From: Streptomyces zinciresistens K42
Lineage (GTDB): Bacteria > Actinomycetota > Actinomycetes > Streptomycetales > Streptomycetaceae
Assembly: GCF_000225525.1 (NCBI RefSeq)
Contig: NZ_AGBF01000026.1
Span: forward strand, 1-60,431
Length of the DNA: 60,431 bases
Direction of reading: 5' to 3'
The notes below the pieces were generated by a model, which searched no databases, was not told where the DNA came from, and was given only the letters and a program-made list of their open reading frames with translations. The translations under genes were made by a program, and so were the position numbers. This document shows, piece after piece, positions 35,050 through 42,490 of the stretch; within the stretch, counting starts at the first letter, position 1; the number at the start of each line of letters is the position of its first letter.

Positions 35050-35296
35050 TGGCGGTACTGCAAGATGTACTCCGATCACCCTGGTGCACTCCAGGGATGA
35101 CAAAGGCCCTTCGGGGTCAGCCCCTCGGGGCTAGCTGCTGGGAGGCAGTGATCATCCAGGCCGAGAGGCCTGGCTCTTCGCTCGACGGAGCTGGTACTCC
35201 GTAAGAGCGGTGACGGCCGGCAGAGGAGCTGCTAACTCCGAACCGGCGGGGAAGGGCGAGGAGCGCTCCTTGCTAGGGAGCGCCCGCCCGAGAGTT
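35050..35296 (+). ncRNA. Candidate structured RNA, ~250 nt
   Basis: Non-coding stretch with consecutive and nested helices. A closing helix GATCAC (35074-35079) pairs with GTGATC (35148-35153). Inside it are CCTGG/CCAGG, CCC-TTCG-GGG (107-116), GCCC-CTCG-GGGC and CTGC/GCAG. Then come CCAGGCC-GAGA-GGCCTGG (35156-35173), GCTCTT/AAGAGC around ACGGAG/CTCCGT (35173-35208), GCCGG/CCGGC around GGAG/CTCC (35216-35247), and GCGCTCC/GGAGCGC (35263-35283). UUCG and GNRA loops appear only when read on the plus strand, favouring that strand. No known class recognised. Confidence 0.6.
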
Positions 35297-35353
35297 CTAC
35301 GACATGCCGCCCTCCTCGGTGAGGGCGATGAGCGACGTGCGGTGTCCGCACAG

Positions 35354-35403
35354 CAAAAAGCCCCGGCTCGACGGCGTCGTGAACGCAGCGCGGAAGCCGG
35401 GCT
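35354..35403 (-). terminator. Leftward terminator
   Basis: AGCCCCGGCT (35359-35368) pairs with AGCCGGGCT (35395-35403) with one bulge; CGAC-GGC-GTCG sits inside. On the minus strand it is followed by TTTTT. It would stop transcripts from the GntR gene before the structured region. Confidence 0.65.
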
Positions 35404-35481
35404 GACTGTGCATTTGTGCGTGGGTGCGGGTACGCTCCACCACGAGACACCGCCTATCCGGTTTCTCGAACCCGATATACG

Positions 35482-35510
35482 CCCCCGGACTTGCTCAAGG
35501 TCTGGGGGCA
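35482..35510. terminator. Hairpin downstream of GntR gene
   Basis: GCCCCCGGAC and GTCTGGGGGC form a 10-bp stem with one G-T pair and a 9-base loop, ~140 bp beyond the GntR stop. Confidence 0.5.
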
Positions 35511-35646
35511 TCGTGTTGTCAGGGCTAGCAATAGATCAATCGATGGTCACCCTATCCCCAACAGCACCGGAAGTGCACAGGCTGTGGACGGACCGGTACA
35601 CGCGGCGCGTCGCGCTGATCAGGGATCACTTCACAGCGAATTCCCC

Positions 35647-36426
35647 TTAGTTGGGCAGCTTCCCTGATGAATCGGTCAAACTGACTCTATCGGCATGGAT
35701 GAGTAGAAACTCGCAACTCCGTGTCTGTTCACCGCTGTAGCTCACGCGCCGGACCGTAAGCACGGTGACCGCACGCGACTTGAGCAGGGCTGCCTCCTGG
35801 TCGGATGCCGGCCGCGCCGAGATGGCGTGCAAGTGCCCGGTCTCCGGCAGGCCGGCCCCGTTCAGGATCTGGTCCTCGTCGACGGGGTCGACGTCCAGAA
35901 GCCGGCGGGCGAGGTCGGCGATGCCCTTCGGGACGTACAGCTCCCGGATGGCCCAAGGGGTGCCGCCCCGGCTGAGGACGCTCTGTCGCAGGACGACAGC
36001 GGATTCCGGTGGACTGCCCAGGGCTGCTGCCACGTCGGCGGAGGCCTTGCGTACGGCGGTAGTGACCATGTCGGTCCGGTCGTCGGCCTGCCCGGGGGCG
36101 GGGTGGACGTGACCGAGCTTGTCGAGGCGCGCCTCGAAGGCGGCCGCGGGGGACAGCACCATGTAGCCGACCTTGGGGATCGACCGCACCAGGCCCTCCT
36201 GCTCGAGGAGCTCCATCGCGCCGATCAGCGTGTTGCGCGCGCACCCGAGTTCCTTGGCGAGCTGGCGCCCCGAGACGACGGTGCCGGCGGTGCGTGCGGG
36301 GGCGCCGTCGCGGATCTCCTTGCGCAGGCGCTCGGCGAGGTCGTGTCTGCTGGTCGGGGGCGTGGCCATGCGGGACATCCTGCCGTACAGCCACCCCGGT
36401 GCGGGCTGCAGGGCCGCGATCGTCAT
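35647..36426 (-). CDS. GntR-family regulator with UTRA domain (KorA/KorSA type), 259 aa
   Basis: ATG 36426 follows GGGAG. The N-terminal winged helix (residues ~28-90) has DLAERLRKEIRDGAP, SGRQLAKELGCARNTLIGAM and LLEQEGLVRSIPKVGYMV. The C-terminal half fits UTRA (ESAVVLRQSVLSRGGTPWAI ... LYVPKGIADLA). KorA/KorSA-type GntR proteins repress tra genes on Streptomyces conjugative plasmids. The divergent WhiB-to-TraB operon and the palindrome between them support that role here. Confidence 0.87.
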   Translation of the reverse strand: MTIAALQPAPGWLYGRMSRMATPPTSRHDLAERLRKEIRDGAPARTAGTVVSGRQLAKELGCARNTLIGAMELLEQEGLVRSIPKVGYMVLSPAAAFEARLDKLGHVHPAPGQADDRTDMVTTAVRKASADVAAALGSPPESAVVLRQSVLSRGGTPWAIRELYVPKGIADLARRLLDVDPVDEDQILNGAGLPETGHLHAISARPASDQEAALLKSRAVTVLTVRRVSYSGEQTRSCEFLLIHADRVSLTDSSGKLPN

Positions 36427-36471
36427 GTCGGTCTCCCTTGACTTGATCCGGAAGGCGGGGCAACATCATCG

Positions 36472-36509
36472 CATCTGGCTTACCTGGCGTGAGCCAGATA
36501 AGCCAGATG
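36472..36509. promoter_or_regulatory. Nested palindromic operator between GntR and tra operon
   Basis: CATCTGGCTTA (36472-36482) and its exact complement (36499-36509) surround CTGGC-GTGA-GCCAG (36484-36497). The half-site CTGGCTTA/CTGGCTCA occurs four times. Likely the binding site of the GntR protein, controlling both directions. Confidence 0.7.
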
Positions 36510-36549
36510 TGGGCATGGTCCCGCATCCCGTGGCGCGCCACACGCAAAA

Positions 36550-36583
36550 CGGCCTCCGAGGGGGTTGGAGCCCTCGAAGGCCG
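36550..36583 (+). promoter_or_regulatory. Leader hairpin of the tra operon
   Basis: CGGCCTcCGAGGG pairs with CCCTCGaAGGCCG around an 8-base loop, just before the WhiB-like gene. It could act as attenuator or RNA stabiliser. Confidence 0.5.
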
Positions 36584-36630
36584 TGGTGATGCACGCCGAC
36601 CCCTTCCCGTCACGAAAGACAGACGACGCA

Positions 36631-37281
36631 ATGACCAGCATGACAGCCGGTCGCCCCATGCAGGGCACCGCCAGCCGAATCACCCTCACCAGCGACGACA
36701 TCACACGCGAACTCGTCAGTACCCACACGCCGGCCGCCCTCGCCGAAAGCGGCTACCTCACCGGTCCCGACGGGCACGCCGTCGCCGGCCAGATGCGCGA
36801 GCACCAGCTGGACGAAGCGCTCCTGCTCGGCCGCTGCAGCACCACCAACGATGTCGACGCCTTCTACCGGCGCGACGAGGAACTGGACGAGCAGTGGCAC
36901 GCGCGCCGAGAGGACACCATCGCCAAGTACTGCGCGCGGTGCCCGATCGCCGCGGCATGCCTCGAACTCGCCCTGCGCTACCCCGAAGCCCCCCAGGACC
37001 TCGCGGTGCGCGGCGGCATCACCGAGGAGGACCAGCTCGCCCTCGCCGACATGGAAGCCGAACGGCTGGCCGCGGCCCGGGAGCGGGACCGTGCCCCGTA
37101 TGAGCAGCGGACCATGCGGCTGCACGCTGCTCGCCAGGTGCTGGGGCTGGCCCGGTCTCACATCGGTCTGTCCGTCAAGCCCGAATACCGCAACAAGAAC
37201 CACGCCGAGCTCAGCGCCGCAGTCTCCAAACTGGAGCAGCTGCGGAAGAACCACCGGCGCGCGACGGGGTGGGCCGCATGA
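36631..37281 (+). CDS. WhiB-like iron-sulfur protein with C-terminal extension, 216 aa
   Basis: Four cysteines in the WhiB order: GRCSTT (~68), KYCARCPIAAAC (~103, 106, 112). They are followed by LAVRGGITEEDQ, the counterpart of the GVWGG turn. WhiB-like proteins bind a [4Fe-4S] cluster and alter transcription. The extra ~95 residues end in a helical basic tail (LEQLRKNHRRATGW). ATG 36631 is used because it lies after the leader hairpin; ATG 36589 with GAAGG upstream is an alternative. Its stop overlaps the next start. Confidence 0.8.
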   Translation: MTSMTAGRPMQGTASRITLTSDDITRELVSTHTPAALAESGYLTGPDGHAVAGQMREHQLDEALLLGRCSTTNDVDAFYRRDEELDEQWHARREDTIAKYCARCPIAAACLELALRYPEAPQDLAVRGGITEEDQLALADMEAERLAAARERDRAPYEQRTMRLHAARQVLGLARSHIGLSVKPEYRNKNHAELSAAVSKLEQLRKNHRRATGWAA

Positions 37282-37694
37282 CCGACCACACCACTGCACC
37301 GTCCCCCGAGGGCTCCGACGAGGACGAGCTCCGGATCCTCAACCGCCGCCTGATGCACGCCCTGCACACGAAGTGCGCGCTACCGGTCATCCCCGTGCCC
37401 GTCGTTGCGCAGGACGGCGCCGGTCCGCAGCCGACCGCGCTGGTCGGCATCCTCCTGGCCCTATGGCACCAGGCCCGCGTCGAAGCCGACGCCTACCGGG
37501 CCTGGGTCAGCCAGCCGGCCCCGCCGCCGGCCCCGCCGACCACTGGCGCCGTATCCCGCGGCGCCTCGGAGGCAGCGCGCGCACACCTCGACAGCGCCAC
37601 CACCGCCGACCGGGCCGACGGAGAACCGCAAGGGCAGGACGTCATCCAGCACGGCCGAGGTGAGCCGCCGGACAACACCTGCCGACGGCGATGA
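37278..37694 (+). CDS. Hypothetical protein, 138 aa
   Basis: Begins within the WhiB-like stop (ATGA). The N-terminal helical half (ELRILNRRLMHALHTKC, ILLALWHQARVEADAYRAWV) may interact with a partner; the second half is Pro/Ala-rich and disordered. Unknown function. Confidence 0.65.
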   Translation: MTDHTTAPSPEGSDEDELRILNRRLMHALHTKCALPVIPVPVVAQDGAGPQPTALVGILLALWHQARVEADAYRAWVSQPAPPPAPPTTGAVSRGASEAARAHLDSATTADRADGEPQGQDVIQHGRGEPPDNTCRRR

Positions 37695-37731
37695 CACGAC
37701 CTCGGACCGCCGAGCGACAAGGACATCCACG

Positions 37732-37839
37732 ATGAGACTGCCGATCGCCTTGCACCTCGTCATCGGGTACGAGCAGCAGCCGCTGTACTACTGCGTCTCG
37801 TGCGGCGGGTACTACCCGGTCCAGCACTTCTGCGAGTAG
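37732..37839 (+). CDS. Micro-protein with zinc-knuckle pattern, 35 aa
   Basis: AAGGA lies eight bases before ATG 37732. The product ends YYCVSCGGYYPVQHFCE; three cysteines and a histidine could bind one zinc ion. Very short but well placed in the operon. Confidence 0.6.
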   Translation: MRLPIALHLVIGYEQQPLYYCVSCGGYYPVQHFCE

Positions 37840-37841
37840 CC

Positions 37842-38030
37842 ATGGCCCTCACCACGACCTCGAGCAAGCGCGGACTCCACAGCGGCCGACTCCGCCGCCC
37901 GGCCGTCTGCCAGTTGACGATCGCCGCCAGCCTGCTGGCCCGATACGGGTACACCAGCCAGGCCGACGCCCACGACGACGGAACGTGCGCCCGGCTCTAC
38001 TCCTTGGGCCGCCGGAAGGCCGCCTCGTGA
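37842..38030 (+). CDS. Small basic protein, 62 aa
   Basis: Starts two bases after the previous stop. Basic N-terminus (SSKRGLHSGRLRRP) followed by a helical segment (LTIAASLLARYGYTSQADAH). Its TGA overlaps the next GTG start. Confidence 0.55.
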   Translation: MALTTTSSKRGLHSGRLRRPAVCQLTIAASLLARYGYTSQADAHDDGTCARLYSLGRRKAAS

Positions 38031-38140
38031 GCCCCGCGGTCACGCCGCCGCTGGACGGCCCCCTGGCCAACGAGGCCGAACTGGACCGTGCCCTGTTCGG
38101 CCCCCACGAGGCCGAGGACGAGCAGGAAGCGGAGGAGTAG
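38027..38140 (+). CDS. Small acidic protein, 37 aa
   Basis: GTG 38027 overlaps the previous stop. Acidic C-terminus (EAEDEQEAEE). Unknown; accepted because of operon overlap. Confidence 0.5.
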   Translation: MSPAVTPPLDGPLANEAELDRALFGPHEAEDEQEAEE

Positions 38141-38285
38141 CCCGCGGGACGGAAGGTCAGCTTCGCGACGGAGCCGGAGACCACCGTCAGCTCGGCGAGC
38201 CAGCGCCACCCTCACGACCACCCACCGACGCCGCGCTCAGCGACACGGCTGCAGCGCACGCGTCCCACCGCAAAGGAGCACGACG

Positions 38286-40520
38286 GTGAGCAAGTCGTCC
38301 CGTCGTCGACGCCGCCAACCCCCCAGTCCCGGGCCACCGGCCCCGAATCCGCGCCCCGTGGAAGCCGACTCCCCGGCCATCTCCGCCGACGCGCGCGAGG
38401 CCCTGGCCGTACTCGCCGATGCGCGCGACCGCGCGGCCGACATCGTCGACCTGGCGGAGGAGAAGTCCAGGAACTGCGAGGCCGGCGCACAGGAGAAGGC
38501 CGCTGTCCTCCTGGTGGCGGCCGAAGCGCAGGCCACACACATCCGAGCGGAGGCAGAGCGCCGGGCCGAGGCGCTCCAGGACCGTGGCCGGGAGGCCGGG
38601 GCAGCCCTCAAGGCCGACGCCGCCGCCCAGGCGGAGGCGGCGAAGGAAGCAGCCGACCGCCAGGCCGCCGACACCCTGGCAACTGCTGAGGCAGAAGGGC
38701 GGGCCGCCATCGAGGAGGCCACCGCCCACGCCTGCCGACTGCGCGAAGAAGCGCAACTGGCCGCCGACAAGGAGCTGAACGACGCCGGGCTCCGGGCCGA
38801 GCAACTGACCCGCGCGGCCCGGCGCGACGCCGAGGCAGCTGATGCCCGGCTGCGCGCCGCAGAGGCAGAGGCAAAACGTATCCGCAGTGAGGCGACGTCC
38901 GCGGCCGAAGAGCTCCGCCGGCAGGCGGCCGCAGGCATCAGGGCCGAACGGGAACGGGCCACCCGCGACGTCGAAGAACTGCGCACCACCGCAGCGGCGA
39001 CGGTCGCATCAGCCGAGGAGCGAGCCGCCACGGTTGCCGAGAAGGCTGCCGCCCGGGAAGCCGCAGCGATGGAGAAGGAGGAAGCCGCCGAGCAACTGCT
39101 CCGCCAGGCCCAGGAGGCCTGGGAGCGGGCGCGCTCGCGCGCCGCCCGCAGGCAGGAGCGGAAGCGTCTGCGTCAGCAGGGCCGCATTCAGCGAGCAACG
39201 GCGCGGCGCGAGCACAAAGAGGCCGCAGGACGTCCGACCTTCGCCCACCGCCTCACCCAGGGGCGCCTGTGGATACGGGAGATGGTTCGCAACCAGGCCC
39301 GCCGGGGCCTCGTCGCCGGCCCGATCCTCGCCCCGATGGCCGTGGCCTGGTGGTCCCAGACCGACTACGCCAAGGAAGCGTTCGGATGGTGGACCGTCTT
39401 CGCCCTCGGCTTCGCCGCCGCCTGGGAGCTCACGACCGCGTTCACCGGCTGGATGTACCACCAGGCGCGGCAGCAGGGCGATGCCGGCACCATCTACCGG
39501 ATCATGACGTGGGTGTTCGCGTCCGGCGCGGCCGCGATGAACTACGCCCATCACTGCGGGCCTGGCGGCCGGCCGACGCAGGCGTCCGTCGCCTTTGCGA
39601 CCATGAGCGTCGTCGGCATGGTGCTGTGGGAGCTGTATGCCTCCCTGGTCCACCGCCAGTACCTACGGGAGCAGGGACTGGTCTCCCGGGCACGGCCGAA
39701 GATCGGCCTGATCCGCTGGGTCCGGTTCCCGGTGCGGTCCTGGACGGCCTGGTCGCTGACGATCGACAACGCCGCACTGTCCACGCTGGAACGCGCCTGG
39801 AACGCCGCCGGCATCGAGCTGGCGGACCGGAACGCGCTCCGTTCCGGCACGGCTCTGCACCGCATCGTGATTCCCCGCGTGCCGACCGACGGACTTCGTT
39901 CCGGAGCCGGTCCGGGCGCCGTTCCGTCGTTCCGCACGGTCTGGAGCGTTCCGGGCGGAACGCCCGCCGGAACCTGGGCGCACTGGGCCGGAACCATCCA
40001 GGCTGCAGGGGTGACGCCCCATGCGCACGGTCGCGGAATGGAGTGGAACGACAGCCTCGTTCCACTCGGCCACCCCGAGGCTGAGCAGGACTTTCCCGGC
40101 GTTCCGCCCCGCACCGGACTGCCGCGTTCCGCCCCGCCCGGAATCGGAACGGAACACCCGCCGCCAGGGGCACAGGTGTCCGAGCGCACCGCGGAACGGG
40201 GCGCGGCAACGCCGGCGCGGAAGCAGCACGCACCGGATGGGGCGGACCGGCGCACGGACCGGAACGATCCCGGCGCCCGGAACGGACAGGAGCGCACCAG
40301 TGGTGCGGAACGAGACGAGGAGGAGGTGGTGCTCGAGGAAAAGGAACGCGCCGCGGTGGAGCGCCTCCTCACACGAAAGCAGCCGCTGAGCAAGCGGAGC
40401 ATCTCGGACGAGGTCCGCTCCAGCGGCGAAACGATCGCCGACGGGCGCGCCCTGGCGATCGCCAACTACCTCAACGCCAAGGCCAAGGGCCGGCTGAGCC
40501 AGGACCTCGCAGGCGTCTGA
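38286..40520 (+). CDS. Coiled-coil DUF2637/Spd-like membrane protein, 744 aa
   Basis: GTG 38286 has AAGGAG eight bases upstream. Residues ~35-330 form a long Ala/Glu/Arg coiled coil. The next ~150 residues carry about four membrane segments (WWTVFALGFAAAWELTTAF, SVAFATMSVVGMVLWELYAS) in the DUF2637 pattern found on Streptomyces conjugative elements. The C-terminal ~260 residues are soluble. Such proteins are linked to plasmid spread between mycelial compartments; the long coiled coil is unusual for the family. Part of the TraB operon. Confidence 0.78.
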   Translation: MSKSSRRRRRQPPSPGPPAPNPRPVEADSPAISADAREALAVLADARDRAADIVDLAEEKSRNCEAGAQEKAAVLLVAAEAQATHIRAEAERRAEALQDRGREAGAALKADAAAQAEAAKEAADRQAADTLATAEAEGRAAIEEATAHACRLREEAQLAADKELNDAGLRAEQLTRAARRDAEAADARLRAAEAEAKRIRSEATSAAEELRRQAAAGIRAERERATRDVEELRTTAAATVASAEERAATVAEKAAAREAAAMEKEEAAEQLLRQAQEAWERARSRAARRQERKRLRQQGRIQRATARREHKEAAGRPTFAHRLTQGRLWIREMVRNQARRGLVAGPILAPMAVAWWSQTDYAKEAFGWWTVFALGFAAAWELTTAFTGWMYHQARQQGDAGTIYRIMTWVFASGAAAMNYAHHCGPGGRPTQASVAFATMSVVGMVLWELYASLVHRQYLREQGLVSRARPKIGLIRWVRFPVRSWTAWSLTIDNAALSTLERAWNAAGIELADRNALRSGTALHRIVIPRVPTDGLRSGAGPGAVPSFRTVWSVPGGTPAGTWAHWAGTIQAAGVTPHAHGRGMEWNDSLVPLGHPEAEQDFPGVPPRTGLPRSAPPGIGTEHPPPGAQVSERTAERGAATPARKQHAPDGADRRTDRNDPGARNGQERTSGAERDEEEVVLEEKERAAVERLLTRKQPLSKRSISDEVRSSGETIADGRALAIANYLNAKAKGRLSQDLAGV
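39822..40330. repeat. CGGAAC/GTTCCG hexamer cluster inside a gene
   Basis: CGGAAC or its complement GTTCCG occurs about 18 times, in all reading frames of the host gene, whereas chance would give none or one. The codons thus do not explain it. Confidence 0.65.
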
Positions 40521-40549
40521 CAACTGCTCCGGCTCGGAGCACCAAGACC

Positions 40550-40590
40550 GGGAGACCCGGCCCGCTTTCCAGGGCCCGGCCGGGTCTCCC
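40550..40590 (+). terminator. Strong hairpin after DUF2637 gene
   Basis: GGGAGACCCGGC pairs perfectly with GCCGGGTCTCCC. Lies in the 98-bp gap before the next gene; may be a partial terminator inside the operon. Confidence 0.65.
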
Positions 40591-40618
40591 TCCTCCACGA
40601 AACGGGAGTTCGCACATC

Positions 40619-41179
40619 ATGACCCACGCCCGCACCCGCCGGCACCGGATCGGCCGCTGGCGCCTGCCCGGCCGCCTGCGGTGGCTTATCGGCGGAGACG
40701 ACCACCGCCTTGCCCGGGCCCGTTACGGCACCCGGGAGTCGGCCTCCGAGCGTGCCGAGCGCCGCGAGCGCACGGCACGCCGCACCCAGCGGGCACGCCA
40801 GGTGCGAACAGCCGCCCGCAAGGGCCAGCAGTGGGAGGACGAGGCCTACGCCAGCCTCCCCCTCGCCGCCGCATGCCCGCGGGACCCGGCCACAGTGCTC
40901 TCCACCCAGGCGGTCCCCCTGCTCAGCGTTGAGCACGGGCCACACGGCGACCTGCCCGCGCTGCCCCCGGGCTTCGCACCCGCCACTGCGGACGAGAGCT
41001 CGGTGACGAGGTCCGGAGCGCCGGAACAGGTCACCGCGGACCTGGCCGGCCCGGACGCCCTCGCATCGGGCAGGCCCGTGCTGTACGTCATCGACGGCCT
41101 GGGCCCGCGGCCCCCTTCTCGCCGTCCCATGCCCGAGCGGCGCACCGCGGCGGCCGGCATCAAGACCGGGAGCCGCTGA
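40619..41179 (+). CDS. Basic hypothetical protein, 186 aa
   Basis: A strongly basic N-terminal half (HARTRRHRIGRWRLPGRLRW, ERRERTARRTQRARQ) that may bind DNA or membrane, followed by a neutral domain (VLYVIDGLGPRPPS). Its stop overlaps the next start (TGATG). Unknown family. Confidence 0.65.
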   Translation: MTHARTRRHRIGRWRLPGRLRWLIGGDDHRLARARYGTRESASERAERRERTARRTQRARQVRTAARKGQQWEDEAYASLPLAAACPRDPATVLSTQAVPLLSVEHGPHGDLPALPPGFAPATADESSVTRSGAPEQVTADLAGPDALASGRPVLYVIDGLGPRPPSRRPMPERRTAAAGIKTGSR

Positions 41180-41886
41180 TGCCGTCCGCGTCCCACTCCA
41201 ACTTCTCCAAGAAGCAGGCCGACCCAGGCGCGGCAACTCCGGCGGCCAGCTGCACTGGCTGCCCGATCCGTGACACCTGTGTCAGGGCCGATCCCACTCT
41301 GACCGAGTGCGCGGTCACCGGGTCGGCGCCCCCGCCCGCGCTGCCGTCGCACGCCCCCTTCCCGGCCCCGGGCTCGGAACTCGACATCACCGAGGTGGTC
41401 AGCCGCGGTGTGGAGAAGGCCGTCGGCGCCGCATTCGGGTTCGGCTGGACCGACCTGCTCGCTGCCGTGATCGAGCGCACCAACGCCACGGACTCCAGCG
41501 GCAACGAGGTCGACTGGAGCCGACTGCAGCTCGGCCGCAACCTCCTGTGCCTGGCCGTCGTCAACCTGGTGCCCCTCCACGGAGCCCCCGCCTCACGGTG
41601 GGCAGCCGATGCCTTCACGGCGCACGGCCTGGAGGCGCCCTTGGTCTCCGCCGGCGCGGTCCTGGGTGCCGCCGGTGCCGTCGTCATCGGCGCGGGCATC
41701 AATCACCCCCTTGGCCTGCTGTGCCGCGCGGCCTTGTCGGTGGCCACCACCATCGGGCGGCTGACCTGGCGCCTTGTGCGCTCCCGCCTCGGCTGGATCA
41801 TCACCCGCCCGGTGATCTGGGCCGGAGTCTCGGGCCTGGTGATCGTCACCTGGCGCGCCGTCGTACACCTTCTTGCCGGAGCCTGA
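41179..41886 (+). CDS. Membrane protein of the tra operon, 235 aa
   Basis: N-terminal CTGCPIRDTC may bind a metal. Hydrophobic segments at ~145-170 (VSAGAVLGAAGAVVIGAG), ~175-190 and ~208-230. Spd-like by size and context; no sequence family recognised. Confidence 0.65.
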   Translation: MPSASHSNFSKKQADPGAATPAASCTGCPIRDTCVRADPTLTECAVTGSAPPPALPSHAPFPAPGSELDITEVVSRGVEKAVGAAFGFGWTDLLAAVIERTNATDSSGNEVDWSRLQLGRNLLCLAVVNLVPLHGAPASRWAADAFTAHGLEAPLVSAGAVLGAAGAVVIGAGINHPLGLLCRAALSVATTIGRLTWRLVRSRLGWIITRPVIWAGVSGLVIVTWRAVVHLLAGA

Positions 41887-41888
41887 CC

Positions 41889-42407
41889 ATGGACCTTGCG
41901 ATCGACATCTTCGACAATCAATCCGCCAACGCCGGCTTCGGTGCACTCCTCTTCGGGGCGATGGCCACGACGGCCGTCATCGCCGGATTCAAGAAGAAGC
42001 TCCTCCGAAAGAAGAAGACGTTCGTGCTGGTCTTCTTCTTCGTCCTGCTGGTGACGGTGAACTCACGCGGGCTCTTCGGCGAAGGAGCTGGAGCCCTGCG
42101 CGCCGCCATGAACCACCTGGGACAGGCCGCCGCCGAAGAGGGCGCCGGCGCGAAGGTGAACACCAACGCGCCGCGCACGGCCGTCACACCGGTCTCGGCG
42201 GGCGGCGCCGCGATCGGCCTGTGCGGCATCACCTACTACCTCGTGGTCCTGTACGCGGCCAAGTGGAAGCCGGCCGACTGGAAGGAGATGGCTGGCGGGG
42301 CGGTCGTGGCGATCTGCTACGGCACCTCTCTCGGCTTCATGGGCGTGATCGTCAGCGCCACCACCCTGACCGGCAACAACATCGGCCTGTGGATCTTCGG
42401 AGGCTGA
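41889..42407 (+). CDS. Small membrane protein, Spd-like, 172 aa
   Basis: Segments at ~18-33, ~45-58 (TFVLVFFFVLLVTV), ~107-122 and ~135-160 suggest four membrane passes. KKKLLRKKK between the first two is a basic cytoplasmic loop. Immediately precedes traB, the usual place for Spd proteins. Confidence 0.7.
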   Translation: MDLAIDIFDNQSANAGFGALLFGAMATTAVIAGFKKKLLRKKKTFVLVFFFVLLVTVNSRGLFGEGAGALRAAMNHLGQAAAEEGAGAKVNTNAPRTAVTPVSAGGAAIGLCGITYYLVVLYAAKWKPADWKEMAGGAVVAICYGTSLGFMGVIVSATTLTGNNIGLWIFGG

Positions 42408-42490
42408 CGCCGCCGACGGCCGCCCGCACGCCACCCGTGCGTGGCGGCCGCCCGCGCCAGCCTCCGCTCTTGGCGAGGAGCCCTGACCCC

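Noticed and set aside
34396..35103. 235-codon minus-strand frame upstream of the Rep-like gene
   Set aside because: Composition and missing ribosome site suggest a chance frame. It overlaps the start of the Rep-like gene and part of the structured region.
35210..35650. 146-codon plus-strand frame
   Set aside because: Runs through the structured-RNA candidate and two hairpins, with no ribosome site.
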